NCBI GenBank assembly: GCA_964343975.1
Contig: CAYFLU010000092.1
Coordinates: 1-13,244, forward strand
Direction of reading: 5' to 3'
Length of the DNA: 13,244 nucleotides
DNA from: SCUN01 sp964343975
Lineage (GTDB): Bacteria > Acidobacteriota > Vicinamibacteria > Vicinamibacterales > SCN-69-37
The position numbers and the translations under genes are program-made. Under the pieces are notes generated by a model. The model was not told the DNA's origin and did not search any database. It worked only from the letters and a program-made list of their open reading frames with translations. How positions within the stretch are numbered: position 1 is the stretch's first letter; the number at the start of each line of letters is the position of its first letter. Positions 8,483 to 13,244 of this stretch are shown here, piece by piece.

Positions 8483-9028
8483 GTGAACGTCGTCAACACT
8501 GAGATTCCGGGGGTGCTGTGGCTCGAGCCGAAGGTGTTCGGCGACGAGCGCGGCTTCTTCTTCGAGAGTTTCAACCGCCGGGTGTTTGCCGAGGCCACCG
8601 GCCTCGATCTGGATTTCGTGCAGGACAACCACTCCCGCTCGTCCCGCGGCGTGCTGCGCGGGTTGCACTACCAGATCACGCAGCCGCAGGGAAAGCTCGT
8701 GCGCGTGGTGTCGGGTGAGGTGTTCGACGTGGCCGTAGACCTGCGCCGGTCATCGCCGACGTTCGGCCGCTGGGTGGGCCGGCGTCTGTCGGCCACCGAC
8801 AAAGGCATGATGTGGATTCCGCCGGGCTGCGCGCACGGCTTCCTCGTGCTGTCGGAGACCGCGGATTTTCTGTACAAGACGACCGACTACTACGCGCCCG
8901 CGCATGAGCGCTGCATCCGCTGGAATGATCCGGGGCTGGCGATTGCGTGGCCGCTCGATGGCGCGCCGTCGCTCTCGGCCCGGGACCAGCAGGGCCTCGC
9001 CTTCAGCGACGCGCCGACCTACGACTAG
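8483..9028 (+). CDS. rfbC: dTDP-4-dehydrorhamnose 3,5-epimerase
   Basis: RmlC/RfbC epimerises C3 and C5 of dTDP-4-keto-6-deoxyglucose, the third step to dTDP-L-rhamnose, in the cytoplasm; the product feeds lipopolysaccharide or other rhamnose-containing glycans. The 181-residue length is normal for the family. Visible motifs are FGDERGFFFESFN near the start, QDNHSRSSRGVLRGLHYQ with the catalytic histidine H62, KLVRVVSGEVFDVAVDLRR in the cupin barrel, WIPPGCAHGF, and LYKTTDYYAPAHER at about 130-143, which carries the active-site tyrosine region. The GTG at 8483 (MNVVNTEIPGV) gives the family-standard N-terminus; the frame is open back to 8444, but that would begin inside the terminator's T run. 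It stands alone: rfbA, rfbB and rfbD are not in the window. Confidence 0.93.
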   Translation: MNVVNTEIPGVLWLEPKVFGDERGFFFESFNRRVFAEATGLDLDFVQDNHSRSSRGVLRGLHYQITQPQGKLVRVVSGEVFDVAVDLRRSSPTFGRWVGRRLSATDKGMMWIPPGCAHGFLVLSETADFLYKTTDYYAPAHERCIRWNDPGLAIAWPLDGAPSLSARDQQGLAFSDAPTYD

Positions 9029-9033
9029 TGGCG

Positions 9034-9053
9034 GAGGGGCCGTGCGGCCCCTC
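9034..9053. terminator. Hairpin between convergent rfbC and the ABC-F gene
   Basis: GAGGGGCC (9034-9041) and GGCCCCTC (9046-9053) form a perfect 8-bp stem around GTGC. It fills the 28-nt gap between two converging stop codons. No T run follows on either strand, so it may be a compact two-way terminator or only an mRNA-end stabiliser. Confidence 0.5.
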
Positions 9054-9056
9054 ACG

Positions 9057-10664
9057 CTACTTGTGTCCGCTCTTCTCCATCCACTCTTCGAACGTGCCGC
9101 TGAAGTCGTCGATGCCGCCATCGGCAAAGCTCCAGATGCGCGTGCCGACTTCGTCGGCGAGGTCTTCGTCGTGCGTCACGAGCAGGACGGTGCCCTCGAA
9201 TTTCTGCAGCGCGATGTTCAGCGCGTTGATCGACTCGAGGTCGAGGTGGTTCGTCGGTTCGTCGAAGATGAGCACGTTCGGCTTCTGCAGCATGATGCGG
9301 CAGAAGAGCAGTCGCGCCGTTTCGCCACCCGACAGCGCATCGGTCGGCTTCATCGTCTCTTCACCGGCGAAGAGCATCTGACCGAGCAGACCGAAGATGT
9401 CCTGCTTGTGCGCGTCCGGATCCCACATGTGGAGCCAGTCGACCGCGGTCATGCCCTTGCGAATGAGGCCGGTGTGGTCCTGCGGGAAGTAGCCGACCGA
9501 CACTTCGTGACCCCATCGGATCGAGCCGGCATCGATGTTGTCGGGCGCGGGGTCCATGCCCGGCGCCTCGGCGAGGAGCGCCTTCAGGAGCGTGGTCTTG
9601 CCGACGCCGTTGCGGCCGGTGAGGATGATCTTCTCGCCGCGCGCCACGACGCCGCTGAACTTGTTGACCCACGCGGCACCGCCGTACGTCTTCGTGATCG
9701 AGTCGAACTCGATCGCCACTTTGCCTGACGGCCGGTTCTGCTGGAACCGGATGTACGGACGCTGGATGTTCGACCGCGCCAGTTCCGTCGTCTGCAGCCG
9801 TTCCACTTCCTTCTTGCGCGACATCACCTGGCTCGCGCGCGTGCCGGCGGAGAAGCGCGCGATGAAGTCCTGTAACTGCGCGATCTTCTTCTCGCGCTGC
9901 TCGTTCTCGGCTTCCACGCGCGCGCGCACCTGCGTCTTGGCGAGCACCATCTCGTCGTACCCGCCGACGTAGGTGATGATGGTCTGGTAGTCGATGTCGG
10001 CCGTGTGTGTGCACACCGCGTTCAGAAAGTGGCGGTCGTGCGAGATCACGATCAGCGTGCCCTGGTAGCGCACGAGGAAGTCGCGCAGCCAGTGGATCGA
10101 GTCGAGGTCGAGGTGGTTCGTCGGTTCGTCGAGCAGCAGCGCTTCCGGGTTGCCGAAGAGCGCCTGCGCGAGCAGCACGCGCACCTTCTGGCCGCCCTGC
10201 AACTCCGCCATCTTCCGCTCGTGCAGCGCGTTCGGAATGTCGAGACCCTGGAGCAGGATCGCCGCATTCGACTCGGCCTCATAGCCGTCTTCTTCGCCGA
10301 CGATGCCCTCGAGTTCGCCGAGACGCATACCTTCGGCATCGGTCATGTCGGCGGCCTTCTCGTAGAGCGCTTCACGTTCCTGGAGCGCGGCCCACAGGCG
10401 CTTGTTGCCCATGATCACCGTGTCGATCACGCGATAGGCGTCGAAGGCGAACTGGTCTTGCCGCAGCACGCCGAGCTTGTCGGGCCGGACCACCGTGCCC
10501 TTCTGCGGGTCGGAGTCGCCGGTGAGCAGCTTCATGAACGTGGACTTGCCGGCGCCGTTCGGGCCGGTGAGTCCGTACCGGCGCCCCGGCGAGAACGTCG
10601 TGGTGACGTCCTCGAAGAGGACCTTGTTGCCGAAGCGCATGGAGACGTTTTGGACGGAAATCAC
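9057..10664 (-). CDS. ybiT: ABC-F ATPase, YbiT type
   Basis: A 535-residue soluble ABC-F protein with two nucleotide-binding domains and no membrane helices. Domain 1 has Walker A GPNGAGKST at 34-42, a signature written LQGGQ instead of LSGGQ, Walker B LLLDEPTNHLD and the switch ISHDRHFL. Domain 2 has Walker A GRNGVGKTT at 350-358, signature LSGGE at 444-448, a second DEPTNHLD and VTHDEDL. Between them lies the charged helical linker (about 245-320) that inserts toward the ribosomal P-site in this family. The start (MISVQNVSMRFG), RQDQFAF and CTHTADIDY closely match E. coli YbiT as I recall it. These proteins act on ribosomes; the exact role of YbiT is not settled, and resistance-type ABC-F function is not indicated. 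The GTG start is supported by the family N-terminus and by a promoter just upstream. Confidence 0.92.
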   Translation of the reverse strand: MISVQNVSMRFGNKVLFEDVTTTFSPGRRYGLTGPNGAGKSTFMKLLTGDSDPQKGTVVRPDKLGVLRQDQFAFDAYRVIDTVIMGNKRLWAALQEREALYEKAADMTDAEGMRLGELEGIVGEEDGYEAESNAAILLQGLDIPNALHERKMAELQGGQKVRVLLAQALFGNPEALLLDEPTNHLDLDSIHWLRDFLVRYQGTLIVISHDRHFLNAVCTHTADIDYQTIITYVGGYDEMVLAKTQVRARVEAENEQREKKIAQLQDFIARFSAGTRASQVMSRKKEVERLQTTELARSNIQRPYIRFQQNRPSGKVAIEFDSITKTYGGAAWVNKFSGVVARGEKIILTGRNGVGKTTLLKALLAEAPGMDPAPDNIDAGSIRWGHEVSVGYFPQDHTGLIRKGMTAVDWLHMWDPDAHKQDIFGLLGQMLFAGEETMKPTDALSGGETARLLFCRIMLQKPNVLIFDEPTNHLDLESINALNIALQKFEGTVLLVTHDEDLADEVGTRIWSFADGGIDDFSGTFEEWMEKSGHK

Positions 10665-10672
10665 AACAGAAC

Positions 10673-10702
10673 ATTGTCACGGGGGCGGACCATGGCGGTC
10701 AA
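10673..10702 (-). promoter_or_regulatory. Promoter of the ABC-F gene
   Basis: Read on the minus strand, TTGACC (10702-10697) and GACAAT (10678-10673) are separated by 18 nt. The -35 matches five of six consensus bases and the -10 four of six. The -10 ends 8 nt before the GTG at 10664, so the transcript would begin at or within a few bases of the start codon, and no Shine-Dalgarno exists. Confidence 0.6.
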
Positions 10703-10731
10703 CTCCGGGTCGTTGGCCGCCCCGGCGGCTG

Positions 10732-10760
10732 TTGGCGGTCCCCGCGTGGTGCGGTACAGT
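10732..10760 (+). promoter_or_regulatory. Promoter of the STAS-like / queG unit
   Basis: TTGGCG (10732-10737) and TACAGT (10755-10760) are 17 nt apart, ideal sigma-70 spacing. The -10 ends 6 nt before the GTG at 10767, implying a leaderless or almost leaderless message. It stands back to back with the ABC-F promoter; the two -35 boxes are 29 nt apart. Confidence 0.6.
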
Positions 10761-10766
10761 GCCCAC

Positions 10767-11153
10767 GTGACCGCGCCCATGCAGTACACGATCGACGCCG
10801 ACCGCGGATTTGCGCTGGTCCGCGTCGACGGCCCCCTGACGGTCGCCGCCGTCGAGGCCACGTTGCCCAAGTTTTTGGCGGATCCGGACTTCCGGCCTGG
10901 CCTCGCCACCGTGTTCGACATGACGACGGCGGACTTGCATCAGCTGCAGCCGCAGACGATTCTGGCCATTCAATCGATCAACGTGCGCCACGCGGAGCAG
11001 CGTGGGCGCGCGCGCGTGGCGCTGGTCGCTGCCGATGACCTCCGGTTCGGCGTGTCGCGCATGTATGAAGTGCTCGGCCCGTCGCCGAACCTCACGGTGC
11101 AGGTGTTCCGCACGCTCGACGAGGCCATTGCCTGGGCCGCGTCCGGGCACTGA
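10767..11153 (+). CDS. Small SpoIIAA/STAS-like protein of unknown role
   Basis: A 128-residue cytoplasmic protein. Its plan is beta-strand, strand, helix, strand, helix, strand, helix: YTIDADRGFALVRVDGPLT, VEATLPKFLADPDFRPGLAT, VFDMTTADLHQL, the polar helix TILAIQSINVRHAEQ, ARVALVAADDLRFGVSRMYE, TVQVFRTLDEAIAWA. This resembles the SpoIIAA-like/STAS-fold single-domain proteins common in bacteria, which often sense or bind small ligands or partner proteins. No catalytic motif and no conserved phosphorylatable Ser of anti-sigma antagonists is evident to me. The GTG at 10767 is chosen because a well-spaced promoter would start the transcript there; the ATG at 10779 (MQYTIDADRG) is the main alternative and would drop four residues. 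queG begins one base after its stop, so the two are co-transcribed. Function unknown. Confidence 0.65.
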   Translation: MTAPMQYTIDADRGFALVRVDGPLTVAAVEATLPKFLADPDFRPGLATVFDMTTADLHQLQPQTILAIQSINVRHAEQRGRARVALVAADDLRFGVSRMYEVLGPSPNLTVQVFRTLDEAIAWAASGH

Positions 11154-11154
11154 C

Positions 11155-12114
<960 letters not shown>

Positions 12115-12123
12115 GATCAGCCC

Positions 12124-12702
12124 ATGGGTTTGGCGCCGTGCTTCCTCCTCGCGATGCCGCAGCTGGCCGATCCGAACTTCTTCAAGTCGGTCGTGTTGAT
12201 CTGCGAGCACTCGGCTGAAGGGGCCTTTGGCCTCGTGATCAATCACCGCTCGGAACTCCTGGCGTCCGAAGCCGTGCAGATGCAACCCGCGCTCGAGTCG
12301 CCGAACGATCTGCCGCTCCTCATCGGTGGGCCCGTCGAACCGCAGCGCGGCTGGATCCTCACGAGCCGCGCGCCGGAACTCACCGACGCCGACGGCACGC
12401 CGCGCCCGGATTTGATGTTTTCGCGCGAGATCGGCGCGGGGCTCCATCTCTCAGCCTCACCGCTTTTGCTGCGCCGCATGCTCGAGATGCGCCCTGAGCC
12501 GCGCCGCACGGCCGTCCTCGCCGGCTATGCCGGATGGGGCCCGGGCCAGCTCGACGCGGAACTCGAGCAGTCGTCATGGCTTGTGGCGCCGGTGGAACTG
12601 GATCTGATTTTCGAGATTCCCGCCGCCGTGTGTTGGGAGATGGCGATGAAGCGGCTGGGCGTGGATCCGAACTTCTTACAGGCAGGAACGGGCGTGCACT
12701 AG
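12124..12702 (+). CDS. yqgE: YqgE/AlgH family protein
   Basis: A 192-residue protein of the YqgE/AlgH family (DUF179). It begins with MGLAPCFLLAMPQLADPNFF and continues with SVVLICEHSAEGAFGLVINH, then LLIGGPVEPQRGWILTS and the hallmark GYAGWGPGQLDAELEQSSWL; length is normal. AlgH was first linked to alginate regulation in Pseudomonas, but the biochemical role of the family is unclear, so no reaction is assigned. No signal peptide or helix; cytoplasmic. It follows queG by 9 nt on the same strand, so it may be read through from the STAS-like/queG unit, with a possible promoter of its own overlapping the queG stop. The start is fixed by the family N-terminus. Confidence 0.92.
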   Translation: MGLAPCFLLAMPQLADPNFFKSVVLICEHSAEGAFGLVINHRSELLASEAVQMQPALESPNDLPLLIGGPVEPQRGWILTSRAPELTDADGTPRPDLMFSREIGAGLHLSASPLLLRRMLEMRPEPRRTAVLAGYAGWGPGQLDAELEQSSWLVAPVELDLIFEIPAAVCWEMAMKRLGVDPNFLQAGTGVH

Positions 12703-12705
12703 CTT

Positions 12706-12832
12706 CGCGGTGCCGGCTCCCGTGGTCCCGAGGTCCCGGGTTCGCGGAACCTGCACCTGGCCAACCAATATCGATTGACGAGGTTCAGGTTCCACGAACG
12801 CGGGACCCGGGACAACGGGACCCGGAACCGCG
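12706..12832. repeat. Large imperfect inverted repeat filling a convergent gap
   Basis: The left arm 12706-12758 (53 nt) matches the reverse complement of the right arm 12781-12832 (52 nt) at 46 positions, with six mismatches and one single-base gap; the spacer is 22 nt. Both arms are built of GGTCCCG-like units (two spaced copies each), then TTCG and GGAACCTG. The element begins 4 nt after the yqgE stop and ends 4 nt before the stop of the converging minus-strand gene. As RNA it would fold into one hairpin of about 46 pairs from either strand. There is no T run, so besides termination it may be a REP/MITE-like palindromic element. Confidence 0.8.
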
Positions 12833-12836
12833 CAGC

Positions 12837-13244
12837 CTACTTCTCTGAGACGGGCTCCAGGTTCAGGCGCTTCGCTTCGGTGTTGAAGGCGACGAGGTCC
12901 TTCGCCAGCACGCCCGCGAGTTTGTCGGTCTGCACCTTCAACTGCGCCTTCAGGTTCTCGAAGATTTTCGGCGCTTCCGACGTCGGGCGGCCATCGCCGT
13001 TGCCGACCATCGAGAGCAGACCCGCGAAGAAGTTGTTGAGCTTGATCGGGTAGTTGAGCGGATCCTGACCGCTCTGGTTCTTCACCTGATACAGCTCACC
13101 TTCGATCGCGCTGAGGTTCGCGACGAGCGTGTCGCCGGCGGTCTTCAGCTTCGAGTCGCCGCTCGACTTGCCGAGGCGGTCCGCCACCGCGGCCTTGATC
13201 GCGCGGATCTGGATCACGGCGTTGTTGGTCTCGCTCGTCTTGTC
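12837..13244 (-). CDS. C-terminal end of a large protein, probably VPS10/BNR-type beta-propeller
   Basis: The frame is open to the window edge, so the N-terminal part lies beyond 13244; 135 residues are visible. An internal GTG at 13217 is not a credible start, because the upstream codons (DKTSETNNAV) continue the same helix-rich sequence. The fragment is helical and charged, with LYQVKNQSGQDPLNYPIKLN, FAGLLSMVGNGDGRPTSEAP and a final helix VLAKDLVAFNTEAKRLN. From memory this resembles the tail of the large exported sortilin/VPS10- or BNR-repeat 'glycosyl hydrolase-like' proteins frequent in Acidobacteriota and Bacteroidota. The propeller itself is not in view, so this is a moderate-confidence match with no activity claimed. 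Confidence 0.6.
   Translation of the reverse strand, partial: DKTSETNNAVIQIRAIKAAVADRLGKSSGDSKLKTAGDTLVANLSAIEGELYQVKNQSGQDPLNYPIKLNNFFAGLLSMVGNGDGRPTSEAPKIFENLKAQLKVQTDKLAGVLAKDLVAFNTEAKRLNLEPVSEK

Noticed and set aside
8483..9028. O-antigen or rhamnose gene island
   Set aside because: Only rfbC is present; its neighbours are a terminator and an unrelated ABC-F gene, so no cluster can be claimed.
9057..10664. Antibiotic-resistance ABC-F (Vga/Msr/OptrA type)
   Set aside because: Start, linker context and motifs match the housekeeping YbiT type, and no leader-peptide attenuator or mobile context is present.
10005..10766. Long N-terminal extension of the STAS-like frame running antisense through the ABC-F gene
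   Set aside because: The extension overlaps the ABC-F coding region and both divergent promoters, and has no domain of its own.
12706..12832. Insertion-sequence ends or a CRISPR-like array
   Set aside because: There is only one pair of arms, no transposase nearby, no flanking target duplication that I can see, and no regularly spaced direct repeats.

Overview
The window is GC-rich (roughly two-thirds G+C by eye), densely coded DNA of a Gram-negative-type bacterium. Most of the predicted exported proteins carry Sec signal peptides, and there is a LolA-like periplasmic protein and a large multiheme cytochrome locus. Acidobacteriota, possibly a Vicinamibacteria-like lineage, is the best guess. 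It rests on the LolA-like protein with its 'AVGG-EAL' start, the C-terminal tail of a large beta-propeller (VPS10/BNR-like) protein at the right edge, and the style of the intergenic repeats. No rRNA, marker tree or search supports it. I saw no tRNA, rRNA, CRISPR array, transposase, integrase or phage gene. No gap between genes exceeds 300 bases.

Left part (1-3867): the 3' three quarters of aconitase acnA, ended by a nearly perfect hairpin terminator. A minus-strand LolA-like exported protein converges on it. A secreted SGNH/GDSL hydrolase is divergent from that protein.

Centre (4035-8358): a plus-strand block that is the most interesting part of the window. In order it encodes a small mono-heme cytochrome c, an 11-heme membrane-anchored cytochrome made of five diheme repeats, a di-heme b-type membrane cytochrome, a NapC/NirT-like cytochrome with three membrane helices and six c-heme sites (one CX3CH), and a small secreted four-cysteine protein of unknown function. 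The spacings are 9 nt, a 4-nt overlap and 0 nt, so the cytochromes look like one transcription unit. About 18 c-hemes and probably two b-hemes could form a quinol-linked conduit across the inner membrane to the periplasm. The arrangement resembles the CbcBA/CbcL and ImcH-type inner-membrane oxidoreductases known from Geobacter respiration. Direction of flow and terminal partner cannot be read from the sequence.

Right part (8413-13244): a terminator; an orphan dTDP-4-dehydrorhamnose 3,5-epimerase (rfbC); a convergent ABC-F ATPase (YbiT type); then a divergently transcribed run of a SpoIIAA/STAS-like small protein, epoxyqueuosine reductase queG and a YqgE/AlgH protein. A 127-bp imperfect inverted repeat fills the gap before the C-terminal end of a minus-strand protein that runs off the window. 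Several genes have a TANNNT-type -10 box only 6-8 nt before the start codon and no Shine-Dalgarno, which suggests leaderless transcripts are common here.
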